DNA of 50,110 nucleotides from contig NZ_LZMH01000072.1 of assembly GCF_001673635.1 (NCBI RefSeq), forward strand, positions 1 through 50,110, given 5' to 3'. The stretch comes from Mycobacterium asiaticum (GTDB lineage Bacteria; Actinomycetota; Actinomycetes; Mycobacteriales; Mycobacteriaceae). Under the pieces are notes generated by a model that had not been told where the DNA came from, did no database searches, and saw only the letters and a program-made list of their open reading frames with translations. A program made the translations under genes and the position numbers. Positions 8,783 to 16,239 of this stretch are shown in pieces (position 1 is the stretch's first letter; each line of letters opens with the position of its first letter).

Positions 8783-8846
8783 GCGCGAGCAGACGCGAAA
8801 GCCCCTCGTTTCGGCACGAAACGGGTGCTTTCGCGTCTGCTCGCGC
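8783..8846. repeat. Palindromic element, copy A (probable bidirectional terminator)
   Basis: The arms at 8783-8802 and 8827-8846 are perfectly complementary over 20 bp and start GCGCGAGCAGAC. An inner, slightly imperfect stem of TCGTTTCG/CGAAACG lies within. The element sits between glyA and desA2 and shares its outer ends with copies at 11295 and 33499. It is followed by a C-rich tract. Confidence 0.75.
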
Positions 8847-8933
8847 AAACCCCCCCGCGCCCCCCGCGCAAACGCAACGCGACACGCGTGCGCGGATTTG
8901 AGAGAACCTGTGTATGGGAGTTACAGTTACCGC

Positions 8934-9761
8934 ATGGCACAGAAACCTGTCGCTAACGCGCTGACACTCGAATTAGAGCCCGTCGTCGAAGCGAACTGGG
9001 CGCGCCACCTGGCGACCGAGAACCTCTGGTTCGCTCACGACTACGTACCGTTCGACCGCGGTGAGAACTTCGCGTTCCTCGGCGGCCACGACTGGGACCC
9101 GTCCCAGGCCACGCTGCCCCGCGCGATCACCGACGCCTGCGAGATCCTGCTGCTGCTCAAGGACAACCTGGCGGCCCATCACCGTGAGTTCGTCGACCAC
9201 TTCATCCTCGAGGACTACTGGGGCCGCTGGATCGGCCGCTGGACCGCTGAGGAACATCTGCATGCCATCGCGCTGCGGGAGTACCTGGTGGTGACCCGCG
9301 AGGTCGACCCGGTCGAGAACGAGGAAGCCCGCGTCCAATACGTGATGAAGGGCTACCGCGCCGAGACGTACTCCCAGGTCGAGACCCTGGTGTACATGGC
9401 GCTCTCCGAGCGTTCCTACGGCACCTTCTGCCGCAATCTCGCGGCGCGCATCGAAGAGCCGATCCTGGCCGGGCTGATCGACAAGATCGCCAAGGACGAA
9501 GCTCGGCACGAGGAGTTTTTCGCCAACCTGGTGGCCCACCTGCTGGGCTACACCCGTGACGAGACGATCGCGGCGATCGCGGCCCGCGCTGCCGACCTGG
9601 AGGTCCCCGGCGCTGACATCGAGGCCTACCGCGACAAGCTGGAGAATGTGGCGGCCGCTGGCATCTTCGACAAGGCGCAGCTGCAGCAGGCGATCTCCGA
9701 GCGCATCACCGCATGGGGGCTGGCCGACGAGCCCGCGCTCAAGCAATTCGTCACGGACTGA
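8934..9761 (+). CDS. desA2: Acyl-[ACP] desaturase-family protein DesA2
   Basis: Ferritin-like fatty acyl-ACP desaturase family, linked in mycobacteria to unsaturation of long acyl chains used for mycolic acids. The ATG at 8934 gives 275 residues (MAQKPVANALTLELEPVVEANW), the size I recall for M. tuberculosis DesA2 (Rv1094); an earlier in-frame start at 8898 would add 12 untypical residues. The two ExxH motifs expected at a di-iron site are present, in TAEEHLHAIALREYL (~residue 108) and KDEARHEEFFANL (~195). DesA2 is a divergent member of the family, so catalysis of a standard delta-9 desaturation is not certain. It lies between glyA and phoH2 as in M. tuberculosis. Confidence 0.95.
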   Translation: MAQKPVANALTLELEPVVEANWARHLATENLWFAHDYVPFDRGENFAFLGGHDWDPSQATLPRAITDACEILLLLKDNLAAHHREFVDHFILEDYWGRWIGRWTAEEHLHAIALREYLVVTREVDPVENEEARVQYVMKGYRAETYSQVETLVYMALSERSYGTFCRNLAARIEEPILAGLIDKIAKDEARHEEFFANLVAHLLGYTRDETIAAIAARAADLEVPGADIEAYRDKLENVAAAGIFDKAQLQQAISERITAWGLADEPALKQFVTD

Positions 9762-9829
9762 ACCGGATTCGCCGTGCTTCGGCGCGCCTGCACTGCAGGG
9801 ATGCAAGCACCGGAGTAGCGTCGCCGTTG

Positions 9830-9985
9830 ATGGCCAGCGATTCACTCCGCTGCCAGGGCGGCACCCCCGGTTTCTGCACCGGTCACCATCTAGGCAGGAC
9901 CGGCCCCGGTCCTGGTGCCGCGGCCCCCGCCGACACGCTCGCGTGGGTCCGCCCGGGCGTCATTCGCTCGAGGAGCGCCCCGTGA
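9830..9985 (+). CDS. Candidate PhoAT-like small ORF overlapping phoH2
   Basis: A frame open from 9713 ends in a TGA (9983-9985) that overlaps the phoH2 GTG by four bases (GTGA). From the ATG at 9830 it encodes 51 residues (MASDSLRCQGG...VIRSRSAP); a GTG or the ATG at 9713 would lengthen it. In M. tuberculosis and M. smegmatis, phoH2 is reported to be preceded by a short overlapping antitoxin gene, phoAT, and this position and overlap match. The product has no recognisable domain and a Gly/Ala/Arg composition that chance frames also give in this GC-rich DNA, so the call rests mainly on context. Confidence 0.4.
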   Translation: MASDSLRCQGGTPGFCTGHHLGRTGPGPGAAAPADTLAWVRPGVIRSRSAP

Positions 9986-11283
9986 CCGAAACCCGGACGT
10001 ACGTGCTCGACACCTCCGTACTGCTGTCCGACCCCTGGGCTTGCAGCCGGTTCGCCGAGCACGAAGTGGTGGTACCGCTGGTGGTAATCAGCGAACTGGA
10101 AGCCAAACGCCACCACCACGAGCTGGGTTGGTTCGCGCGCCAAGCGCTGCGGCTGTTCGACGACCTGCGCCTTGAGCACGGGCGGCTTGACCAGCCCATT
10201 CCGGTTGGTAGCCAGGGTGGTTCGCTGCACGTCGAGCTCAATCACACCGATCCCTCCGTCCTGCCCGCCGGATTCCGGACCGACAGCAACGACTCCCGAA
10301 TCTTGAGCTGTGCCGCCAACCTCGCCGCCGAGGGCAAGCGAGTCACGTTGGTGAGCAAGGACATTCCGCTCCGAGTCAAGGCGGCCGCGGTGGGTCTGGC
10401 CGCCGACGAGTACCACGCGCAGGACGTCGTCGCCTCCGGATGGTCGGGGATGCGCGAGATCGAGACAGCCGCCGAGGATATCGACGCGCTGTTCGCCGAC
10501 GGGGAGATCGACCTGGCCGAGGCCCGCGACCTGCCGTGCCACACCGGCATCCGGTTGCTCGGCGGAAGCTCACACGCCCTGGGCCGGGTCACCCCCGCCA
10601 AGCGCGTCCAATTGGTCCGCGGCGACCGTGAGGTGTTCGGGTTGCGGGGCCGCTCCGCCGAGCAACGGGTGGCACTGGACCTGTTGCTCGACGAGTCGGT
10701 GGGCATCGTGTCCCTCGGTGGGAAGGCGGGCACCGGGAAGTCCGCGCTGGCGTTGTGCGCGGGCCTGGAAGCGGTGCTGGAACGCCGCACGCAGCGCAAG
10801 GTGGTGGTGTTCCGCCCGCTCTACGCCGTCGGCGGCCAGGAACTGGGTTACCTGCCCGGCAGCGAGAGCGACAAGATGGGTCCGTGGGCGCAGGCCGTCT
10901 TCGACACCCTGGAAGGACTGGCCAGTCCCGCCGTGCTCGACGAGGTGCTCTCACGCGGCATGCTCGAGGTGTTGCCGCTGACCCACATCAGGGGCCGCTC
11001 GCTGCACGACTCGTTCGTCATCGTCGACGAAGCCCAGTCGCTGGAGCGCAACGTGCTGCTGACGGTGCTGTCCCGGCTGGGCACCGGGTCCCGGGTGGTG
11101 CTGACCCACGACATCGCGCAGCGCGACAACCTGCGGGTCGGCCGCCATGACGGGGTGGCCGCGGTGATCGAGAAGCTCAAGGGTCACCCGCTGTTCGCCC
11201 ACATCACGCTGCTGCGCAGCGAACGGTCGCCTATCGCCGCGCTGGTCACCGAGATGCTAGAGGAGATCACGGGGCCGCACTGA
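9982..11283 (+). CDS. phoH2: PhoH2: PIN-domain RNase fused to PhoH ATPase/RNA helicase
   Basis: 433 residues from a GTG with GAGGAG (9970-9975) upstream, matching the length I recall for Rv1095. The N-terminal PIN domain (~1-150) has acidic residues placed as in VapC-type nucleases: D10 in YVLDTSVLL, E38/E40 in VISELEAKR, D101-D104 in RTDSNDSRIL and D127 in VSKDIPL. The C-terminal PhoH domain (~215-433) has a Walker A GGKAGTGKS at 246-254 and a Walker B FVIVDEAQ at 345-352. Proteins with this fusion unwind and cleave RNA in an ATP-dependent way. A small overlapping ORF upstream may be its antitoxin. A strong palindrome follows 11 bases after the stop. Confidence 0.96.
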   Translation: MTETRTYVLDTSVLLSDPWACSRFAEHEVVVPLVVISELEAKRHHHELGWFARQALRLFDDLRLEHGRLDQPIPVGSQGGSLHVELNHTDPSVLPAGFRTDSNDSRILSCAANLAAEGKRVTLVSKDIPLRVKAAAVGLAADEYHAQDVVASGWSGMREIETAAEDIDALFADGEIDLAEARDLPCHTGIRLLGGSSHALGRVTPAKRVQLVRGDREVFGLRGRSAEQRVALDLLLDESVGIVSLGGKAGTGKSALALCAGLEAVLERRTQRKVVVFRPLYAVGGQELGYLPGSESDKMGPWAQAVFDTLEGLASPAVLDEVLSRGMLEVLPLTHIRGRSLHDSFVIVDEAQSLERNVLLTVLSRLGTGSRVVLTHDIAQRDNLRVGRHDGVAAVIEKLKGHPLFAHITLLRSERSPIAALVTEMLEEITGPH

Positions 11284-11294
11284 GCCCGTCCCTG

Positions 11295-11354
11295 GCGAGC
11301 AGACACAGAATCGCGTCGCAAGCACCTCGCGAGTGCGATTCTGTGTCTGCTCGC
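11295..11354. repeat. Palindromic element, copy B
   Basis: The 20-bp arms at 11295-11314 and 11335-11354 are perfectly complementary and begin GCGAGCAGACACAGAATCGC. The loop is 20 bases. The right arm ends three bases before the -10 box of the next gene, so the element can end phoH2 transcription and also occupies the -35 region of the next promoter. Confidence 0.75.
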
Positions 11355-11357
11355 GGG

Positions 11358-11363
11358 TAAACT
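11358..11363 (+). promoter_or_regulatory. -10 box of leaderless deacetylase promoter
   Basis: TAAACT ends six bases before the GTG at 11370. No Shine-Dalgarno sequence is present, which supports a leaderless mRNA. Confidence 0.6.
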
Positions 11364-11369
11364 TTCGCC

Positions 11370-12245
11370 GTGCCGAAACGACCCGACAACCAGGCCTGGC
11401 GCTATTGGCGCACGGTCTTGGGCGTCGTCGCTGCCGCGGCCGTCCTGGTCATCGGCGGTCTCACCGGCCACGTCACCCGCGCCGACAGCCTCAACTGCTC
11501 GATGGTCAAGTGCGTCGCGCTGACCTTCGACGACGGGCCCAGCCCCTACACGGACCGCTTACTGCAGATCCTGAAGGCCAATGACGCCAAGTCCACGTTC
11601 TTCCTGATCGGAAACAAAGTAGCGGCCAACCCCGCAGGAGCCAGGCGGATCGCCGAGGCCGGGATGGAGGTCGGCAGTCACACTTGGGAACACCCCAACA
11701 TGACGACGATCCCGCCCGAGGACGTCGCCGCCCAGTTCTCCCGGGCCAATGATGCGATCGCCGCCGCGACGGGCCGCAAGCCCAACGTCTACCGTCCCGC
11801 CGGCGGGCTGTCCAACCCCGCGGTCCGCCAGACCGCCGCCACCTTCGGGCTGGCCGAAATCCTGTGGGACGTAATCCCATTCGACTGGGCCAACGACTCC
11901 AATACCGCCGCCACCCGGCAGGTGCTGATGACACAGATCAAGCCGGGGTCGGTGGTGCTGTTCCACGACACCTATTCCAGCACCGTGGATCTGGTGTACC
12001 AGTTCATCCCGGTACTCAAGGCCAACGGCTACCGGCTGGTCACGGTCAGCGAGCTGCTGGGCCCGCGGACGCCCGGGAGCAGCTACGGCGGCCGGGAAAA
12101 CGGGCCGCCCGCCAATGTTTTGCACGACATCCCGCCGGCTGATATCCCCTCCTTGCCGAATACGCCGTCGCCCAAGCCGATGCCGAACCTGCCGATCACC
12201 GACATTCCAGGCCAGAATTCCGGCGGGCCGAACAACGGTGCCTAG
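11370..12245 (+). CDS. NodB-type polysaccharide (peptidoglycan) deacetylase
   Basis: 291 residues, orthologous in position to Rv1096. One N-terminal hydrophobic segment (VLGVVAAAAVLVIGGLTGHV, ~17-35) acts as a signal anchor, so the enzyme works outside the membrane. The carbohydrate-esterase family 4 motifs are intact: motif 1 TFDDGPSPYT (52-61, Asp pair at 54-55), metal-binding SHTWEHPN (103-110, H104 and H108), motif 3 YRPAGGLSNPAVRQ, and LFHDTY near the C-terminus. Such enzymes remove N-acetyl groups from peptidoglycan sugars, which raises resistance to lysozyme. The Pro-rich C-terminal tail (SLPNTPSPKPMPNLP) is disordered. The gene overlaps the following cyclase by eight bases, implying translational coupling. 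Confidence 0.93.
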   Translation: MPKRPDNQAWRYWRTVLGVVAAAAVLVIGGLTGHVTRADSLNCSMVKCVALTFDDGPSPYTDRLLQILKANDAKSTFFLIGNKVAANPAGARRIAEAGMEVGSHTWEHPNMTTIPPEDVAAQFSRANDAIAAATGRKPNVYRPAGGLSNPAVRQTAATFGLAEILWDVIPFDWANDSNTAATRQVLMTQIKPGSVVLFHDTYSSTVDLVYQFIPVLKANGYRLVTVSELLGPRTPGSSYGGRENGPPANVLHDIPPADIPSLPNTPSPKPMPNLPITDIPGQNSGGPNNGA

Positions 12246-13737
12246 CGGCAAGACCGACGCGCCGAAATCCGCCGTACGCCTGTCCATCCGGTACGGGACC
12301 GACCTGGCTTTCGCTTACATCCTCGCGGCCGTCGACGCGGTCGCCATACTGATCCCGCTGCGGGGTCACACGGCCGCCGCGAACGCCGACTTCGCCGAGC
12401 GGAACACCGGATTGGTGGCGCTACTGATCCTGCTCGGAGTGGCATGTGTCGCGGTGGGCGGCCCGGTGATCCTGGCCCCGACGCTGCGGTGGTACGTCGC
12501 GGGCCGGGAGCCCACCGAGGACGAGCGGGACGCCGCGATGAAGCTCGGCAGCCGGCAATCCGCATTGCTCTCGGCGGTCTGGGTCACCTGCGGGGGAATC
12601 CTGATCCTGCTGAACCTCCAGGGCGGTTCAGCGCTGTTGTTCCCCATCGCCCTGGGCCTGGTGCTCGGCGGCGCCGCCGCCGCGGGCACCGGTCTACTGC
12701 TCGCGCAACGCACCATGCGCCCGATCCTGGCGGTCGCCACCCGGGGCCGTGAACCTCGCATGACGGTGCCGGGCGTGTTCGCTCGGATGGTGTTGCTGTG
12801 GTTCCTGTGCAGCGCCGTACCGTTCGGGGTGATCGCGGCGTTCGTCGTGCTGCGGTCCTACGGCCTGCTCATCGACAAGTCGACGTCGTTGGACGTGCCG
12901 GTGTTGGTGGTGTCGTTGGCGGCGCTGGTACTGGGACTGCCGACCATGATCCTGACGTCGCGATCGATCTCCGATCCGGTCGCTGAGGTCGCCGACGCCA
13001 TGGCCGAGGTGGAGCACGGTCATATCGGTACCTACGTCGGCGTCTATGAGCGTTCGCAAATCGGGCGCCTGCAAACGGGATTCAACCGAATGGTCGCCGG
13101 CTTGGAGGAACGCGACCGCATCCGCGACCTGTTCGGCCGTCATGTCGGAACCGACGTCGCGCGCCGCGCCCTGGAAGAGGGCTCCTCGTTATCGGGTGAC
13201 GTGGTGGAGGCCGCCGTCCTTTACATCGATCTTGTGGGTTCCACCCGGCTCGCGGAAAGCCTTCCACCACAACAGGTTGCCCGGGTGCTCAATGACTTCT
13301 TCCGCATCGTCGTCGACACCGTCGACGACCATCAGGGCCTGATAAACAAATTCGAGGGCGACGCCGCGCTGGTGGTCTTCGGCGCGCCACTGCACACGAA
13401 TGACCCGGCATCCTCGGCGTTGACGACGGCGCGGGCGCTGGCCGAAAGACTGCGTGAGCTACCTGTGGACTTCGGCATCGGGGTATCGGCCGGACGGATG
13501 TTCGCCGGCAACATCGGTGCCGAAAACCGCTACGAGTACACCGTGATCGGCGATGCCGTCAACGAGGCGGCCCGTCTGGCCGATCTCGCCAAGACCTCCG
13601 AGCGGCGCGTCCTGTGTTCCGGTGCTGCCCTGGACCGGGCCGACGCCGCTGAATGCGGGCACTGGACCGCGAGCTATTCGACCGTCCTGCGCGGGCGCTC
13701 GGAGCCGACGCACGTGTCCGCGCCGGTTCCCGCCTGA
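12238..13737 (+). CDS. Membrane class III adenylate cyclase with HAMP domain
   Basis: 499 residues from the GTG at 12238, eight bases inside the deacetylase gene; the longer frame back to 12115 would be a shadow of that gene. Six predicted membrane helices lie between ~20 and 242. A HAMP linker follows at ~240-295 (SRSISDPVAEVADAMAEVEHG; RLQTGFNRMVAGLEERDRI). The cyclase domain runs from ~320 to 490. The catalytic set is complete: metal Asp 331 (LYIDLVGST), Lys 371 and metal Asp 375 (NKFEGD), Asp 439, Asn 442 and Arg 446 (IGDAVNEAARL). This is the architecture of the Rv1318c/Rv1319c/Rv1320c/Rv3645 group, and it should make cAMP. I recall no cyclase at this place in M. tuberculosis, so it was gained here or lost there. 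Confidence 0.92.
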   Translation: MPSGKTDAPKSAVRLSIRYGTDLAFAYILAAVDAVAILIPLRGHTAAANADFAERNTGLVALLILLGVACVAVGGPVILAPTLRWYVAGREPTEDERDAAMKLGSRQSALLSAVWVTCGGILILLNLQGGSALLFPIALGLVLGGAAAAGTGLLLAQRTMRPILAVATRGREPRMTVPGVFARMVLLWFLCSAVPFGVIAAFVVLRSYGLLIDKSTSLDVPVLVVSLAALVLGLPTMILTSRSISDPVAEVADAMAEVEHGHIGTYVGVYERSQIGRLQTGFNRMVAGLEERDRIRDLFGRHVGTDVARRALEEGSSLSGDVVEAAVLYIDLVGSTRLAESLPPQQVARVLNDFFRIVVDTVDDHQGLINKFEGDAALVVFGAPLHTNDPASSALTTARALAERLRELPVDFGIGVSAGRMFAGNIGAENRYEYTVIGDAVNEAARLADLAKTSERRVLCSGAALDRADAAECGHWTASYSTVLRGRSEPTHVSAPVPA

Positions 13738-13743
13738 GCCAGG

Positions 13744-14718
13744 CTATTTCTTCGAAACCTTCAGCGCCCCAACCACGTTGTTCAGCGTGGCCGCCGACGC
13801 CGCGTCACCGATGGCGACCGCGCCCAAGAAGATGGTGACCGGCTTGGTGTCGACGGCGACGATCGTCACGGAGTCACCCTTCACCCCGCGGGTGGTGTCG
13901 GCGATCGTGATCTCGGCATCCACCCGGGTTGCCTTGGTCCCGTCGATCGTCAGCGACGACGTCTTCTTGGGGCCGAGCGTGGGCGACACCTGGTTGTAGC
14001 CGGGGCCGTTGGCGATGCAGTCCATCAACTTCGATGCCTGGGCATTGATGTCCATGCTGGTCACGAAGTTCGTGATGGCGACCTCGAGCTGCATCATCCA
14101 CTGGCTGGCGCCGGGCACCTCCTGGCCCAGGCCGACCGCTTCGATCAGGTTCGGGTTCTGGTCGTCCACGAAGGGCGACCATCCGGGTGCGGCGCTGGCC
14201 GGGAAACTCAGCTTGCCCGCGCTGACCGTGTCACCGGTGGGCTTGTTGCCGCCCGACACGTTGGGTGTGCAGTCGGTGGCCGTCTGCAGCGAGTTCTGCG
14301 GCTCCGACGTCGCGGCGCTGGTGGTCTCCGACGGGTTGGCCGACGGCTTGTCGCCGCCGCTGTTGAGGTTCACCACCAGAATCACCACCAGAACGATGGC
14401 GCCCAGCACCGCGATGCCCGCGACGATCAGCCACGGCAGCTTGGAGTTGGACGGCGGCGGCCCGGGTGGGTACGGCCCGGGTTGCCAGCCGGGCGGCGGG
14501 ACCTGTTGTCCCGGTTGGCCGTACTGCTGATAGCCGGGCTGGGCGTAGGGATCGCTACCGGGCGGGTATTGGCCACCCGGCGGCGGGTAGGGGTACTGGC
14601 CGCTCGGCGGCTGGCCCTGCGGCTGGCCCTGCGGCTGGCCGCCCCAATAAGGCTGCTGGCCATACGGATTCGTTCCGTACGGATCTTGTCCGTAGGGACC
14701 GCCGGGGGGAACCGTCAT
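13744..14718 (-). CDS. Pro/Gly/Gln-rich single-pass membrane protein (Rv1097c-like)
   Basis: 324 residues. Residues 1-~90 are a disordered cytoplasmic region of PYGQ, GQPQ and PPG repeats. A single membrane helix follows at ~94-116 (LPWLIVAGIAVLGAIVLVVILVV). The remaining ~200 residues lie outside the membrane. They begin with a Ser/Thr-rich linker and hold two cysteines (TDCTPNV, LMDCIANG) that could form a disulphide. The outer domain resembles the family of mycobacterial secreted DUF proteins found on Pro-rich membrane anchors. Function is unknown. It is downstream of fum on the same strand (76-base gap) and convergent with the cyclase, six bases between stops. Confidence 0.85.
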   Translation of the reverse strand: MTVPPGGPYGQDPYGTNPYGQQPYWGGQPQGQPQGQPPSGQYPYPPPGGQYPPGSDPYAQPGYQQYGQPGQQVPPPGWQPGPYPPGPPPSNSKLPWLIVAGIAVLGAIVLVVILVVNLNSGGDKPSANPSETTSAATSEPQNSLQTATDCTPNVSGGNKPTGDTVSAGKLSFPASAAPGWSPFVDDQNPNLIEAVGLGQEVPGASQWMMQLEVAITNFVTSMDINAQASKLMDCIANGPGYNQVSPTLGPKKTSSLTIDGTKATRVDAEITIADTTRGVKGDSVTIVAVDTKPVTIFLGAVAIGDAASAATLNNVVGALKVSKK

Positions 14719-14794
14719 TACTGAATACCCTCACTTTCGCCGGCCGCCCATGGTGAGGCGGCCATGCAGTAGCCCGCGATATGCCTTGCCCGGT

Positions 14795-16213
14795 CTATTC
14801 GGTCGGTTCGACCTTGGCCATTGCCAACACGTCCAGGCGCCGATCCAACTCCTCGATCGACAGGTTGTCGCCAATCAGGCCGCGGTCGATCACGGTCTGG
14901 CGGATGGTCTTTCGTTCCTTGAGCGCCTGCTTGGCCACCGCGGCGGCCTCCTCGTAGCCGATCGCCGAGTTCAGCGGGGTCACGATCGACGGCGACGACT
15001 CGGCCAGTTCGCGCAGGCGCTCGACGTTGGCCCGCAACCCGACGATGCAACGTTCGGCGAACAGCCGCGAGACGTTGGTGAGCAGTTTGAACGACTCGAG
15101 GATGTTGCGGGCCATCATCGGGATGTAGACGTTGAGCTCGAAGGCACCGCTGGCGCCGCCCCACGCCACCGCGGCATCGTTGCCGATCACCTGAGCGGCA
15201 ACCTGCGTAACCGCCTCCGGCAGCACCGGATTCACCTTGCCCGGCATGATCGAGCTGCCCGGCTGCAGGTCCGGCAACTGAATCTCGGCCAGACCGGTCA
15301 GCGGTCCCGACCCCATCCAGCGAATGTCGTTGGCGATCTTGGTCAGCGACACCGCGATGGTGCGCAGCGCGCCGGATGCCTCAACCAATCCATCGCGCGC
15401 CGCCTGGGCCTCAAAAGAGTTTGTCGCCGTGCGTAGTTCGGGAATCCCGGTGGATTCGACCAGGACCGACACCACCCGGACACCGAAGTCTTCCGGGGCG
15501 TTCAGGCCGGTGCCGACGGCGGTGCCGCCGATGGCCAGCTCGCCGAGCCGGGGCAGCGTCGCGCGCACCCGCTCGATGCCGGCCTCGATCTGGCGCGCGT
15601 ATCCGCTGAACTCCTGGCCGAGCGTGACGGGAACGGCGTCCATCAGGTGCGTGCGGCCCGACTTGACCACCGTCTGCCACTCAAGTGCCTTGGCGCCCAG
15701 CGCATCCTGCAACACCTGCAGCGCCGGGATGAGATGGCTCACGGCGGCCTCGGTCGCCGCGATGTGGGTGGCGGTCGGGAAGGTGTCGTTGGACGACTGA
15801 GACATGTTGACGTCGTCGTTCGGGTGCACCTTTACCCCATTGGCGGCCGCGATGCTGGCGATCACCTCGTTGGTGTTCATGTTCGAGCTGGTGCCCGAAC
15901 CGGTCTGGAACACGTCGATCGGGAACTGGTCGTCGTGCCTGCCGTCGGCGATCTCGGCGGCCGCCGCGATGATCGCCTCCGCCTTCTCCGGCGCCAGCAG
16001 TCCCAGGTCCTTGTTCACCTGCGCGCAGGCGCCCTTCAGCAACCCCAGGGCGCGGATCTGTGCGCGTTCGAGAGGCCGGCCGGAGATCGGGAAGTTCTCC
16101 ACGGCTCGTTGAGTTTGCGCCCGCCACAACGCCTTCGCCGGCACCCGGACCTCGCCCATGGTGTCATGCTCAATGCGGTATTCGGCGTCGTTATCGCCGG
16201 CGTCAGCGGCCAT
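14795..16213 (-). CDS. fum: Class II fumarate hydratase
   Basis: 472 residues from an ATG with AAGGAAGG about five bases upstream. It converts fumarate to malate in the citric acid cycle as a homotetramer. The aspartase/fumarase signature GSSIMPGKVNP is intact, as are FQTGSGTSSNMNTNEV, MSQSSNDTFPTATHI (substrate binding) and SGRTHLMDAVPVTLGQEFSGY. The class II enzyme needs no iron-sulphur cluster. It matches Rv1098c in position and is the second gene after glpX (26-base gap), so glpX-fum is probably one transcript. Confidence 0.97.
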   Translation of the reverse strand: MAADAGDNDAEYRIEHDTMGEVRVPAKALWRAQTQRAVENFPISGRPLERAQIRALGLLKGACAQVNKDLGLLAPEKAEAIIAAAAEIADGRHDDQFPIDVFQTGSGTSSNMNTNEVIASIAAANGVKVHPNDDVNMSQSSNDTFPTATHIAATEAAVSHLIPALQVLQDALGAKALEWQTVVKSGRTHLMDAVPVTLGQEFSGYARQIEAGIERVRATLPRLGELAIGGTAVGTGLNAPEDFGVRVVSVLVESTGIPELRTATNSFEAQAARDGLVEASGALRTIAVSLTKIANDIRWMGSGPLTGLAEIQLPDLQPGSSIMPGKVNPVLPEAVTQVAAQVIGNDAAVAWGGASGAFELNVYIPMMARNILESFKLLTNVSRLFAERCIVGLRANVERLRELAESSPSIVTPLNSAIGYEEAAAVAKQALKERKTIRQTVIDRGLIGDNLSIEELDRRLDVLAMAKVEPTE

Positions 16214-16239
16214 GGTGCCTTCCTTGCTGGTTGTGTGGG

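Noticed and set aside
9770..9784. CGCCG-TGCTT-CGGCG hairpin after desA2
   Set aside because: Only a five-base stem, common by chance in this GC content; not reported as a terminator.
12115..12237. Upstream extension of the cyclase frame
   Set aside because: It reads as Arg/Pro/Ser-rich shadow of the deacetylase; a GTG at 12238 gives the family-like N-terminus with an 8-base overlap.
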